Shown: positions 17,295-26,622 of the stretch, in pieces
Layout: every line of letters starts with the position of its first letter
Position numbering within the stretch: the first letter of the stretch is position 1
From: Pararhodobacter oceanensis
Lineage (GTDB): Bacteria > Pseudomonadota > Alphaproteobacteria > Rhodobacterales > Rhodobacteraceae
Assembly (NCBI RefSeq): GCF_003076755.1
Contig: NZ_QDKM01000004.1
Span: 310,001-374,000, forward strand
Length of the DNA stretch: 64,000 nt
Reading direction: 5' to 3'
Notes under the pieces: generated by a model
Databases searched by the model: none
Told to the model about the DNA's origin: nothing
The model's input: only the letters and a program-made list of their open reading frames with translations
Position numbers and translations under genes: made by a program

Positions 17295-18578
17295 ATGAGC
17301 CCGCAGGATAGCCCCCCGCAGACCAATTCCTCGTCCACCAAGACACAGGTCACGACACCGCCGACCAGTGGCAAACCCGATTGGGCAAAGTCCGACCGGC
17401 AGTTGGGCCGCGAGCTGCGCGCCGCCTCGGGGCAAGTGCCAAAGCGGCGCGTCTGGCCTTGGGCCGTGGTGGCTCTAGCGGTGATCGGTGCGGGTGGCTT
17501 TGGCTATTACAGCACGCAACTCGCTGACCCCGCGTCGCAGGCCGAGGTTGGCGTTGAGGCCGCCAGTGACGCGCCGCCCGCTTTGGTCATGCAGATCAAC
17601 CCTGACGAGATGCAGGTTTTGGCGCCCGTAGCCCTCGAACGTCGTGTCCGCGCCAGCGGCACGCTCGCCCCTTGGCGTAACACGCAACTGTCGTCGCAGA
17701 CCGGCGGTGAGGTGCGGCAGGTGGCGGTGCGCCCGGGCGATCCGGTCACCGAGGGGCAACTTCTGGTGCAGATGGATGTCGAGACGCTGACGCTGGACCT
17801 CAACCAAGCCCAGAGCAGCGCCGCCGCGACGCAGGCGCAGCTGGATCTGGCGCTCAACCAGCTCGAGCGGGTGCAGACCCTCGTCGATCGCGGCGTCACC
17901 ACCTCGGCCAGTCTGGACGAGGCGCGCAATGCCGTAACCCAAACCCGCGCCAATCTCGACACTTTGCGCGATCAGGTGGCCAGCGCCGAGCTGCGCCTGC
18001 GCCATGCCACGGTGCGCGCGCCCTTCGCCGGTATCGTCGCCGCGCGTTCGGTCGAGCCGGGCCAATATGTCGGCGCCGGCACGCCCTTGATCAGCATCGT
18101 CGATCTGACCACCGTCGAGTTGCGCGCCAATGCCGCGGTCGCCGATGGTGCGCTATTGCGGCAAGGTCAGGCGGTGCAGGTCAGCGTCGACGGCATCGCC
18201 CAGCAAAGCTTTGACGGCGTGGTCGCGCGGATCAACCCAGTGGCGCAGGAGGGCACCCGCACGGTGCCGGTCTATGTCACCATCGACAACCCCGAGGGGA
18301 TATTGCTGGGCGGGATGTTCGCCACCGCGCAGGTGGTGATCGAGCGCGCCGAAGACGCGATTGCCTTGCCCACCGCCGCCCTGCGCGAAGACGCCGAGGG
18401 CGCCTATGTGCTGCGCATCACCGACGGGCGGCTCGAGCGCGTGGCGGTGGAGAGCGGTGGCACCTGGACCGGCGGCCTGACGCGGATCACGCAGGGGCTC
18501 TCGGCGGGCGACCGGGTGATCACCGCGCCCCTGCCCGGATTGCAACCCGGCGACGCGGTCGAATTGGTGGAGCGTTAA
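17295..18578 (+). CDS. RND efflux periplasmic adaptor (membrane fusion protein)
   Basis: 427 residues. A cytoplasmic N-terminus of about 55 residues and a single membrane helix (VWPWAVVALAVIGAGGFGYY) are followed by the lipoyl/barrel-sandwich halves, an alpha-hairpin (LDLALNQLERVQTLVDRGVTTSASLDEARNAVTQTRANL) and a beta-barrel with RATVRAPFAGIVAARSVEPGQYVGAGTPL-like family segments. It links the inner-membrane pump to an outer-membrane channel. ATG at 17295 is preceded by GGAG. Operon with the RND pump three bases downstream; no TolC-type gene is in the window. Confidence 0.93.
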   Translation: MSPQDSPPQTNSSSTKTQVTTPPTSGKPDWAKSDRQLGRELRAASGQVPKRRVWPWAVVALAVIGAGGFGYYSTQLADPASQAEVGVEAASDAPPALVMQINPDEMQVLAPVALERRVRASGTLAPWRNTQLSSQTGGEVRQVAVRPGDPVTEGQLLVQMDVETLTLDLNQAQSSAAATQAQLDLALNQLERVQTLVDRGVTTSASLDEARNAVTQTRANLDTLRDQVASAELRLRHATVRAPFAGIVAARSVEPGQYVGAGTPLISIVDLTTVELRANAAVADGALLRQGQAVQVSVDGIAQQSFDGVVARINPVAQEGTRTVPVYVTIDNPEGILLGGMFATAQVVIERAEDAIALPTAALREDAEGAYVLRITDGRLERVAVESGGTWTGGLTRITQGLSAGDRVITAPLPGLQPGDAVELVER

Positions 18579-18581
18579 GCG

Positions 18582-21500
18582 ATGTTCCTGACCCGTATCA
18601 GCGTCAACCAACCGGTGTTTGCCACGATGATCATGGTCGCGCTGACCGTCATCGGGCTCTATTCCTTCCAACGCCTGCCGATCGAGCAACTCCCCGATGT
18701 GGATTTCCCCGTGGTGGCAGTGGTGGTCTCTTACCCCGGCGCCTCGCCCGAGGCGGTCGAGAATGACGTGATCATCCCGATCGAAGATGCGGTGAACACG
18801 ATCAGCGGCATCGACAGCGTGCAGTCAACCGCGCGCTCAGGTCAGGCGATGGTCATCCTGATGTTTGATCTCGGCATCGATAGCGCCACCGCCGCGCAGG
18901 ATGTGCGCGACCGCATTGCCACCGTCGAGGCGACCCTGCCCGACACCGCCGATGCGCCCTTGTTGTTCAAATTCGACCCCGCCGAACTGCCGGTTCTGTC
19001 GCTGGCGGTCAGTGCGGATGATATGTCGCTGCGCGATCTGACCGCGCTGACCGAGGATGTGATCGAGCCGCGGCTGATGAACATCCCCGGCGTTGGCCGC
19101 GCCACTGTGGTTGGCGGCATCCCGCGGCAGTTGAATGTCGAGATTGACCCCGACCGGCTGACTGCCTTTGGCGTCGGCGTTGGCGAGGTGACCTCGGCGA
19201 TCCGCGCCGAGAACCAGAACATGCCCGCCGGGGATATCGAGCAGGGACTGATCGTCCAGACCCTGCAAATCGAGGGCCGCATCGAGCAATCGGCGGATTT
19301 TCTCGATATCATTGTTTCGCGCAGCGGTGGCCAGCCGGTGCGGCTGCGCGATGTCGCCACGCTGGTCGATGGCGAGGCCGAGCGCAGCTCGCTGGCGCTA
19401 CTGGACGGTGAACAGGCGCTGGCGGTCGATGTGGTCAAGACCCAAGGCGCCAATACCGTCGCCGTGGCGGAATCCGTGCGCCATGCGATTGCCAGCCTGA
19501 TGGCGGATGAACTGCCCGAGGGCGTCACCATTGAAGTGGTGCGCGACAACGCCCTGCCGGTCGAGCAATCCTACCACGGGGTGCAGAATATGATGGTCGA
19601 GGGCGCCGCGCTGGCGGTGCTGATCGTGTTCCTGTTCCTCAACTCCTGGCGCTCGACGGTGATCACCGGTCTGACGCTGCCGATTGCCGTGATCGGCACG
19701 ATGACGGTGATCTATGCCTTGGGGTTTACCCTCAATATCATGACCTTACTGGCACTCTCGCTGGCGATTGGCCTGCTGATCGATGACGCGATTGTGGTGC
19801 GCGAGAATATCATGCGGCATCTGCATATGGGCAAATCGCATCGGCAGGCGGCACTGGATGGCACCAATGAGATCGGGCTGGCGGTCTTGGCCACGACCCT
19901 GTCGATTGTCGCGGTGTTCCTGCCGGTGGCCTTTATGGAGGGTATCATCGGGCGGTTCTTCCTGCAGTTCGGGGTGACGGTGTCTGTCGCGGTGCTGATC
20001 TCGATGTTCATCGCTTTCACCCTTGATCCGATGCTGTCGTCGGTCTGGTATGATCCCGCCGCCGAACCTGGTGCCAAACGCGGGCCTCTGGGCCGGTTGG
20101 TGGCGCAATTCGAACGCTTCATGGTCTGGCTCGGCGCGCGCTATAGGGCCGTGCTGCGCTGGTCGCTGCGCTTTCGGCTGGTCACCATGGGCATTGCGCT
20201 GGCCGCGTTTGTCGGCAGTTTCGCGCTGGTGCCTTTGGTCGGGGTCGAGTTTATCCCGCCCGAGGACAACAGCCAGTTTCAGGTCAATGTGGAGACGCCG
20301 GTCGGCTCGTCGCTGGAATATACCGCCGGCAAGACCCGCCAGATCGAGCGTCTCTTGCGCGAGTTTGACGAGGTGATCGGCACCTATGCCACGATCAACG
20401 CCGGCACCGAGGCCAGCGGCCAGAATGCCGCCACGATCATCGCCAGCATGCGCCCACCCTCCGAGCGCAGCCGCAGCCCGCAAGAGATGACCGCGCCGGT
20501 GCGCGCCGCGCTGCGCGCGATCCCCGGCATCGACTATGTGATCGGCGCCGCCGGAGGCATGGGTGGCATTGAGGCGCCGGTGCAGGTCAATCTGTTTGGT
20601 GACAATCTCGATGTGCTGGCGCCCTTTGCCGACCGGCTGGTGCGGCAGTTGCAAGGGATCGAAGGGCTGGTGGATGTCGAAAGCAGCCTCAATGCCGCGC
20701 AGCCGGTCTTGGGCGTGCGTCTGCACCGCGATGCGGCCAGCGATCTCGGCGTCAGCCTGCAGCAATTGGGCGCCACCCTGCGGCCGATGCTGGGCGGTGA
20801 GGATGTCACCGATTGGACCGCGCCGGACGGGCGCAATTTCACCGTGCGGGTGCGGCTGCCGGCGGAGTTGCGCAATGATCTTGAGGTGTTGCGCGCCCTG
20901 CCGATTGCCCAAAGCGGCGCCACCGGCAGCCGCGAGATGGTGCGGCTGGATCAAGTGGCGGATATCGTGCCCTCCTTTGGCCCCTCACAGATCGAACGGA
21001 TGGATCTGTCGCGGCAAATCACCGTCAGCGCCAATCTCGAAGGCGTAACACTGGGCGATGTGACGCCGCAGATACAAGCGGCGATGGATGCGCTATCCCT
21101 GCCCGCAGGCTACCGCGTGCGCACCGGCGGCGACGCCGAGCAACTGGCCGAGACCGCCAGTTCCACCGCCTCGGCTCTGCTTTTGGCGGTGGTGTTCATC
21201 TATCTGGTGCTGGCCTCGCAATTCGGCTCGTTCCTGCAGCCCGTCGCGATCATGGTGGCGCTGCCGCTGGCGCTGATCGGGGTGCTCTCGGGGCTCTTGG
21301 TCGGCGGTTCCACGCTGAATATGTTCTCGATGATCGGGTTTATCATGCTGATGGGTCTGGTGGTCAAAAACGCCATTCTGCTGGTGGATAACGCCAACCA
21401 GCATGTGCGCGCAGGGATGAACCTTTATGACGCGCTACTGGAGGCGGGCAGCACGCGGTTCCGGCCGATCATCATGACCACGCTGGCGATGATCTTTGGC

Positions 21501-21719
21501 ATGCTGCCGCTGGCGCTGAACATCCATGAGGGCTCGGGCCAGAACGCGCCGATGGCCCATGCGGTGATCGGCGGGCTGATCTCGTCAACCCTGCTGACGC
21601 TGGTGGTGGTGCCGGTGGCGCTGACCTATGTCGACGGCTTCGGGCGCTTTGTCAGCCGGTTCCTGCCGAAAGGGCCGGATCATGATGAGGACAAGGTGAC
21701 CGCGCCAAAACAGGGCTAA
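18582..21719 (+). CDS. RND multidrug efflux pump, AcrB/MdtB (HAE-1) type
   Basis: 1045 residues, full length, with 12 predicted membrane helices and two large periplasmic loops. The proton-relay residues are present: IDDAIVVREN in helix 4 (two Asp) and VVKNAILLVDN in helix 10 (Lys). The N-terminal FLTRISVNQPVFATMIMVALTVIG is typical. It exports hydrophobic or amphiphilic compounds using proton motive force, with the adaptor encoded just upstream. The operon ends four bases before the convergent GbsR/MarR-type gene. Confidence 0.95.
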   Translation: MFLTRISVNQPVFATMIMVALTVIGLYSFQRLPIEQLPDVDFPVVAVVVSYPGASPEAVENDVIIPIEDAVNTISGIDSVQSTARSGQAMVILMFDLGIDSATAAQDVRDRIATVEATLPDTADAPLLFKFDPAELPVLSLAVSADDMSLRDLTALTEDVIEPRLMNIPGVGRATVVGGIPRQLNVEIDPDRLTAFGVGVGEVTSAIRAENQNMPAGDIEQGLIVQTLQIEGRIEQSADFLDIIVSRSGGQPVRLRDVATLVDGEAERSSLALLDGEQALAVDVVKTQGANTVAVAESVRHAIASLMADELPEGVTIEVVRDNALPVEQSYHGVQNMMVEGAALAVLIVFLFLNSWRSTVITGLTLPIAVIGTMTVIYALGFTLNIMTLLALSLAIGLLIDDAIVVRENIMRHLHMGKSHRQAALDGTNEIGLAVLATTLSIVAVFLPVAFMEGIIGRFFLQFGVTVSVAVLISMFIAFTLDPMLSSVWYDPAAEPGAKRGPLGRLVAQFERFMVWLGARYRAVLRWSLRFRLVTMGIALAAFVGSFALVPLVGVEFIPPEDNSQFQVNVETPVGSSLEYTAGKTRQIERLLREFDEVIGTYATINAGTEASGQNAATIIASMRPPSERSRSPQEMTAPVRAALRAIPGIDYVIGAAGGMGGIEAPVQVNLFGDNLDVLAPFADRLVRQLQGIEGLVDVESSLNAAQPVLGVRLHRDAASDLGVSLQQLGATLRPMLGGEDVTDWTAPDGRNFTVRVRLPAELRNDLEVLRALPIAQSGATGSREMVRLDQVADIVPSFGPSQIERMDLSRQITVSANLEGVTLGDVTPQIQAAMDALSLPAGYRVRTGGDAEQLAETASSTASALLLAVVFIYLVLASQFGSFLQPVAIMVALPLALIGVLSGLLVGGSTLNMFSMIGFIMLMGLVVKNAILLVDNANQHVRAGMNLYDALLEAGSTRFRPIIMTTLAMIFGMLPLALNIHEGSGQNAPMAHAVIGGLISSTLLTLVVVPVALTYVDGFGRFVSRFLPKGPDHDEDKVTAPKQG

Positions 21720-21723
21720 GCCG

Positions 21724-22200
21724 TCAGGGACGCCTGCGCAGGTGCTGCGCGGTTTCGGTCATCGCCTCGGTCATCGCGTGATAATAGCGGACGAATTCCG
21801 CCACCCGCTGCCGTGATCCGGCCTCGGTTACGGGGATCTCGCCCAGCGTCTCCTCGATATCGGCGGCGGCGCGGCGCATGCGCAACACCGAGGCTTCGAT
21901 CAGATTGGGAAAGGCGCTGGGTGCGATCTGGAAGTAATCCTGCCGGTCTCCGGGTTCAGCGACGCGTTTGATCAATTGCTGGGTTTCCAACAGCCGCACG
22001 CTGGAACTGATGCTGCCACGGCTGACCTGTAGCGCCTCGGCCAGCTGCCCAAAGGACACCCGCTCCCCGTCATATAGCAACAGCGCCAGCACCCGACCGG
22101 CGATCCGTGGCAGACCCTCGGACTGCACGATGACGCCGGTTTTCTCGATGAAATCGGCCCGCGCCTGCGCGGCGCTTTTGGGCTTGGCGGTGCTGTCCAC
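21724..22200 (-). CDS. GbsR/MarR-type winged-helix regulator, probable repressor of the adjacent RND operon
   Basis: 158 residues. Winged helix-turn-helix (GLPRIAGRVLALLLYDGERVSFGQLAEALQVSRGSISSSVRLLETQQLIKRV), as in the GbsR branch of MarR-like proteins, with a helical C-terminus for dimerisation. The start is taken as GTG at 22200 because GGAGAGA lies directly upstream; a TTG at 22230 is possible. It converges on the RND operon. A TGTTCA-N8-TGAACA palindrome 61 bases upstream of its start is the same motif as the one at the RND promoter, which supports autoregulation and control of the pump. Confidence 0.85.
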   Translation of the reverse strand: MDSTAKPKSAAQARADFIEKTGVIVQSEGLPRIAGRVLALLLYDGERVSFGQLAEALQVSRGSISSSVRLLETQQLIKRVAEPGDRQDYFQIAPSAFPNLIEASVLRMRRAAADIEETLGEIPVTEAGSRQRVAEFVRYYHAMTEAMTETAQHLRRRP

Positions 22201-22525
22201 GGCTCTCTCCGGTCTTGGTCGCCTTGCCAAACTGCCATAGTTGGCGGGGCCTGTCCAATGTGTTCAGTTGATATTGAACAACATTACTTTGCGGCCAAAC
22301 CACCGGTTATCGCCCTGATACACCTGCCAAAGGATGCGCCGAGATTGCCCACGCCATGCACCCGCCCGAGGGTTCACTTCGCGCAGTTTCGCCGCCTTTT
22401 TCGATCACGCCAATGATTGACGGGCCGCCGCCCATCCCCCTAATCTGCGCGCCTGACCAGCGTGGCGCGAAGGGCGCCGATGGGTAACGCCGCCGCCGGA
22501 TTGATCGCAACACAGGGAGAGCGCG
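22201..22525. other. Divergent intergenic region regulator / VOC protein
   Basis: 325 bases without a gene. It holds the palindrome at 22261-22280 and the ribosome site GGGAGAG before the ATG at 22526. Nothing else recognisable in 22300-22510. Confidence 0.5.
22261..22280. promoter_or_regulatory. Operator TGTTCA-N8-TGAACA upstream of the GbsR/MarR-type gene
   Basis: A perfect 6-bp inverted repeat with an 8-base spacer. Read on the minus strand it shares 15 of 20 bases with the site at 17231-17250. It is placed for autoregulation of the regulator gene. Confidence 0.65.
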
Positions 22526-22975
22526 ATGACTGAAAAAGGCTTTGCCGTCCAAGGCTTGGGCGAAATCGCCATCCGCTGCATTGAGTTCGACGCGATGATC
22601 GCCTTCTACCGCGATGTGATCGGGCTTGCACCGTTCAACGATCCGCGCGGCGGCGATATCGCCTTCTTTCGCATCTCCGAGGGCGTCGCGGGGCATACCG
22701 CGGTGCTGGCACTTTTTCGCCATGACATCGCGGCGGCGGGCGGCGTGGAGGCCGCCGAGACACCGCCCCGGACCGGCCCTGCCTCCTCGCTGCATCATCT
22801 GGCGCTGAGCCTGCCTTGGGCAGAGCAAGACGCGGTGATCGCATGGTATGAACGGCTCAAACAGCCCTATAGCATCCAGCGCTTTGACTGGGTCGGCTGG
22901 CGCGGCATCTTTACCCAAGACCCTGATGGCAATACCGTCGAACTTGTCGCCAAAGACCCGCAGTGGCGCCCTTAA
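22526..22975 (+). CDS. VOC-superfamily (glyoxalase/dioxygenase fold) protein
   Basis: 149 residues, one VOC unit built of two beta-alpha-beta-beta-beta modules: IAIRCIEFDAMIAFYRDVIGLAPF in the first and LHHLALSLPWAEQDAVIAWYERL in the second, ending with DPDGNTVELVAKDP, the classic VOC tail with a metal-ligand Glu. Such proteins act as glyoxalases, ring-cleavage dioxygenases, epimerases or resistance binders; substrate not predictable. A GGGAGAG ribosome site precedes the ATG. No clear operon partner. Confidence 0.87.
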   Translation: MTEKGFAVQGLGEIAIRCIEFDAMIAFYRDVIGLAPFNDPRGGDIAFFRISEGVAGHTAVLALFRHDIAAAGGVEAAETPPRTGPASSLHHLALSLPWAEQDAVIAWYERLKQPYSIQRFDWVGWRGIFTQDPDGNTVELVAKDPQWRP

Positions 22976-23159
22976 GCCCCGCGAAATCACCCGCATTCGC
23001 GCCTTTCGAGCAGCGCACAAACCAAGCCCGCCTCAGCTGCCCGTGCAATTTACCGCCACAGCGCGCAACAAAATGCACATCTGAGGGTTACATATTAGAA
23101 ATGCAAAGGTCATAACGCCCGAAAACCGCCCCCGCCCCTCCAGACCCGAGGAAATGCAG

Positions 23160-24554
23160 ATGCAAAACACCGCCATGAGTGACGATCTGTCCGGCATGCT
23201 GGATATTTTGCAGGCGCTCGATGACGAGGTGGTCGTGCTCGACGCCGGTGGCCAGATCATCGCCTCGAATGCGGCTTGGGAGAATTTCTGCATCGACAAC
23301 GGCGGCGACCTGAACCACTGCTCGATCGGCAGCAATTATATGGCGGTCTGCGCGCAGGCCGAGGGGCCGTCGAGCACCGCCGCGCGGATCGTGCCGCAGG
23401 GGCTGCAGGAAACCCTCGCCACCGGCAAGAGTTTCCGTTGCGAATACCCCTGCGACAGCCCGACCGAGAAACGCTGGTTCGAGCTCAGCGCTAACCGCTT
23501 TGAAAAGGGCGAGAGGCGCTATCTGGTGGTGCAGCACCGCAATATCACCCGCCGCCACGTCGAAAGCAAAGCCGTTGAGGACGCCTATATCAACGCCAAT
23601 GCGATGACCGCGCTGGTCGCCTCGACCAGTGACGCGGTGATCAGCTATGATCTCGATGGCAATATCATCACCTGGAACCCCTCGGCCGAGCGGCTCTATG
23701 GCTACCGCTCCGAGGAGATTCTTGGCAAATCGCTGGAAACGCTGTTTCCCGAGGATTGGCCCAAGCGGATCACCTATTACCGCGACGAGATCATCGCCGG
23801 TCGCCTGCCCGATTTCGAGGCCACGCGGATTGCCAAGGACGGCGCTGAACGCGAGGTATGGATCAGCTGCGCGCCGATCCGCAACCCCGAGGGCGAGGTG
23901 ATCGCGATCTCCAACATCCACCGCGATGTGACCGAGGTCCGCAATGCCGAACGCGCCCGCGATCTGATCGCCAATGAGGTGATCCACCGCGCCAAGAATA
24001 TGCTCAGCGTGGTGTTGGCCATTCAGGGCCAGACCGCGCGCAATGCGCCCTCGCTCGAGGCGTTCAACCGCAGCTTCGGGCAGCGGCTGGCCTCGCTGGC
24101 GAAATCCACCGATCTATTGGTGCATAACGCCTGGACCAGTGTCTCGCTGGAGGCGGTGGTGGCCGGTCATCTCGAACCCTTCACCACGCTTGAAGCCGAG
24201 AGCCGCGTGACGATCACGGGCCCGCGGGTCAACCTGCAGCCCGAGGCGGTGCAGACCATCGGCATGGCGATCCATGAGCTGGCCACCAATGCGGCGAAAT
24301 ACGGGGTGTTGAGCCAGGAACGTGGGCAGATTACGATCACCTGGCAGGTTGTGCCTGAGGCGGAGCAGTTGCATTTTGACTGGCGCGAGACCGGCATGGA
24401 GATCGCCGCACAACCCGCCAAAACCGGCTTTGGCCATACGGTGCTCACCGCCCATGCCTCGGCGGTGCTCGAGGCCGAAGCCGCCTATCAGATGGGTGCC
24501 GAGGGCATCCTCTGGGCGATACAGATCCCGCCGGCGCATTTCACTCTACACTGA
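23160..24554 (+). CDS. PAS-domain sensor histidine kinase of the HWE family
   Basis: 464 residues and no membrane helix, so a cytoplasmic sensor. A PAS-like region (about 8-125) contains ILQALDDEVVVLDAGGQIIASNAAWENFC. A typical PAS/PAC follows (about 145-265; SDAVISYDLDGNIITWNPSAERLYGYRSEEILGKS). The H-box is VIHRAKNMLSVVLAIQGQTAR with the phospho-accepting His, the N-box HELATNAAKYGVLS, and WRE in FDWRETG, which define the HWE kinase group. Several alphaproteobacterial members are LOV or PAS light/redox sensors; no LOV cysteine motif is evident here. No response regulator is adjacent. ATG 23160 has GAGG eight bases upstream; ATG 23154 is an alternative. Confidence 0.9.
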   Translation: MQNTAMSDDLSGMLDILQALDDEVVVLDAGGQIIASNAAWENFCIDNGGDLNHCSIGSNYMAVCAQAEGPSSTAARIVPQGLQETLATGKSFRCEYPCDSPTEKRWFELSANRFEKGERRYLVVQHRNITRRHVESKAVEDAYINANAMTALVASTSDAVISYDLDGNIITWNPSAERLYGYRSEEILGKSLETLFPEDWPKRITYYRDEIIAGRLPDFEATRIAKDGAEREVWISCAPIRNPEGEVIAISNIHRDVTEVRNAERARDLIANEVIHRAKNMLSVVLAIQGQTARNAPSLEAFNRSFGQRLASLAKSTDLLVHNAWTSVSLEAVVAGHLEPFTTLEAESRVTITGPRVNLQPEAVQTIGMAIHELATNAAKYGVLSQERGQITITWQVVPEAEQLHFDWRETGMEIAAQPAKTGFGHTVLTAHASAVLEAEAAYQMGAEGILWAIQIPPAHFTLH

Positions 24555-24583
24555 CCCAAGGCACCACAAAGCCACCGCCGCGG

Positions 24584-25177
24584 CTATGGTTCCAGCAGCG
24601 CTATCTGCACATCGAACAGACGCAGCCCTTCATCGACCAGCGCAAAGCCGCGTGCCCCCAAGGTCCAGCGGATCGCCACCCCCTGCACCAATGAGGTCAG
24701 CAGCATCGCGATATCCTCGGCAGCTATATCCTGACGCGCGCTGCCGCCTGCCTGTCGCTCTTGGATTGCCGCAACCAGCCGCGCCTGAAACTCGCCCAGC
24801 ACCCTGATGAAGACCGCGCGCAGCGCCGGATTATCAACCTGCAACTCGCGCGAGAACAGGATCGAGGGCATCGCCGGTGTCTGCGCGATCTGTGCCAGTT
24901 GCGCGCCGATCAACGCCCTGAGCCGCGCCTCGGGTGTCGCCGCCCCGGCTTCGGCCTGGCGCCAGGCGGCGGTGAGTTGCAGCGCGATCTCCTCGGCCAC
25001 CGCCAGCCACATCTCGCCCTTGGTCGGAAAATGCCGGAAAATCGCCGGTTGGCTCAGCCCAACCGCGCGCGCCACATCATTGGTGCTCAGCCGGTCCGGC
25101 CCGATTTCATCGGCCAGTTGCAGCACCTCGCGCACGATCTGCGCCTTGCGGGTTTTGGCGTTCAAACGGATGGACAT
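24584..25177 (-). CDS. TetR-family repressor divergent from the second RND operon
   Basis: 197 residues. The N-terminal TetR helix-turn-helix (RKAQIVREVLQLADEIGPDRLSTNDVARAVGLSQPAIFRHFPTKGEMWLAVAEE, about 10-60) is followed by an all-helical ligand domain. The start is ATG at 25177 (MSIRLNAK). A perfect GTTAG-N10-CTAAC palindrome lies just upstream (25190-25209) in the short divergent region with the RND genes. A second, 16/20 identical copy sits before the P1B ATPase operon at 41241, suggesting that this protein controls both. Confidence 0.88.
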   Translation of the reverse strand: MSIRLNAKTRKAQIVREVLQLADEIGPDRLSTNDVARAVGLSQPAIFRHFPTKGEMWLAVAEEIALQLTAAWRQAEAGAATPEARLRALIGAQLAQIAQTPAMPSILFSRELQVDNPALRAVFIRVLGEFQARLVAAIQERQAGGSARQDIAAEDIAMLLTSLVQGVAIRWTLGARGFALVDEGLRLFDVQIALLEP

Positions 25178-25189
25178 TGCGACTCTCTT

Positions 25190-25209
25190 GTTAGCAATCA
25201 CTCACTAAC
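25190..25209. promoter_or_regulatory. TetR-type operator GTTAG-N10-CTAAC, copy 1
   Basis: A perfect 5-bp inverted repeat spanning 20 bases, 12 bases upstream of the tetR start and about 115 bases upstream of the RND adaptor start. Sequence: GTTAGCAATCACTCACTAAC. Its near-copy is at 41241-41260. Confidence 0.7.
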
Positions 25210-25323
25210 ATATACTCACCCCACCCACAACCACACGCCCCGAGTCGCGCGCCGCCAAATTGGCGCCCGCCACGCCAACCGCCGCCGCTTCGCATCCACT
25301 CTCAGTAGCCAAGGGTTAACCCT

Positions 25324-26622
25324 ATGCGCCTCGCTCCACTCCTCGCCCTGCCGCCCGTCGCGCTCGCTGTGGCCTCCGCCGCATGGATGATCTCCACCGC
25401 GCCGGGTCCGGCGCAGATCGAGGGCGAGGCAGAGGCGCTGGCGGTGCGCACACTCACCGTCACGCCCGAGGATATCCGCCCAAGTGCCACGGTCTGGGGC
25501 AACCTGCGCGCGGCGCAAACCTGGGTGGCGGTGGCCGAGGTGCAGGGCGAGGTGATCTGGCGCCATGACGATCTGCAAGCGGGCCGGTTGATCCCAGCGG
25601 ATACGCAGGTGTTGCGCGTCGATCCCGCCGATTACGCACTGGCTTTGGCGCAGGCCGAGGCCGATCTCGCCGCCCTTGGTGCCGAGGCCGCGCAACTCGA
25701 GGCCGAAGCTAGCAACACCACCCGCATTCTGGCGCTCGAGCGTGAACGTCTGGCGCTCTCCGAGGCCGATCTGACCCGCACCAACACCCTGATCGCGCAG
25801 GGCACCATGCCGCAAGCGCGGGCCAATGAGGTCGAGCGCGCGACGCTTCTGGCGCGGCGCACGGTGGCCGAACTGGAGAACGCGCTGGCGCTGGTCCCCG
25901 CCCGCGAGGCCCGTATCGCTGCGCAGCGCGCCCGCACCCAAGCCGCGCTCGCCCGCGCCCGCCGCGCGCTGGAGCGCACCACATTAACCACGCCGTTCGA
26001 TCTGCGCGTTACCGAGGTCAGCGCCGAGCGCTTCCAGACCATCGCCCCCGGCCAAGTGGTGATCCGTGGCGATGCGCTCGCCAGTGTCGAGGTCGTCGCG
26101 CATCTGCCGATTGCCAGTTTTCGCCGCCTTCTCGGCAGCGCCACCGAGGGGCTGTCGCTTGAGGACATGATGCGCGACATCCCCGCCCGTCTGATTGATG
26201 TGACGCTTAGTCCGCTGGCCGATCCCTCGCAGCTTTGGGCCGCGCGGGTCAGCCGGATCGAGGGCGCCGTTGACGCTCGTGCCCGCAGCGTGCCGGTGGT
26301 GGTCACTGTCGAGGCGCCCTATGCCGGTGCCAACCCGCCGCAGCGCCTGCCCTTGGTGCCGAATATGCAGGTCAACCTGACCTTTGCCGGTGCGCCAATC
26401 GCCGATGCCTTCGCCTTGCCCGAAGCCGCGTTGCACGCCGGAATGCTGCGCATCGTTGGGCCGGATAACCGGCTGGAACTGCGCCCCGTCACGCCCGAGT
26501 TCACCCAGAACGGGCGCGTTGTGCTGACCCAAGGTCTGGTGGCGGGCGAGCGTGTGGTCTTGGATGATATCGCGCTTGCGATCCCCGGTTTGCCCCTGCA
26601 CCCCGTTGAGGTCATGGAATGA
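25324..26622 (+). CDS. RND efflux periplasmic adaptor (membrane fusion protein), second system
   Basis: 432 residues. Short signal/anchor (APLLALPPVALAVASAAWMI), lipoyl half-domain (AEVQGEVIWRHDDLQAGRLI), a long alpha-hairpin rich in Ala/Glu/Arg (about 100-205), and a beta-barrel. The family blocks are weaker than in the first adaptor, so it belongs to a more divergent HlyD/MexA subgroup. Its stop overlaps the start of the pump gene by four bases (ATGA). It is divergent from tetR, with the GTTAG palindrome between. Confidence 0.9.
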   Translation: MRLAPLLALPPVALAVASAAWMISTAPGPAQIEGEAEALAVRTLTVTPEDIRPSATVWGNLRAAQTWVAVAEVQGEVIWRHDDLQAGRLIPADTQVLRVDPADYALALAQAEADLAALGAEAAQLEAEASNTTRILALERERLALSEADLTRTNTLIAQGTMPQARANEVERATLLARRTVAELENALALVPAREARIAAQRARTQAALARARRALERTTLTTPFDLRVTEVSAERFQTIAPGQVVIRGDALASVEVVAHLPIASFRRLLGSATEGLSLEDMMRDIPARLIDVTLSPLADPSQLWAARVSRIEGAVDARARSVPVVVTVEAPYAGANPPQRLPLVPNMQVNLTFAGAPIADAFALPEAALHAGMLRIVGPDNRLELRPVTPEFTQNGRVVLTQGLVAGERVVLDDIALAIPGLPLHPVEVME

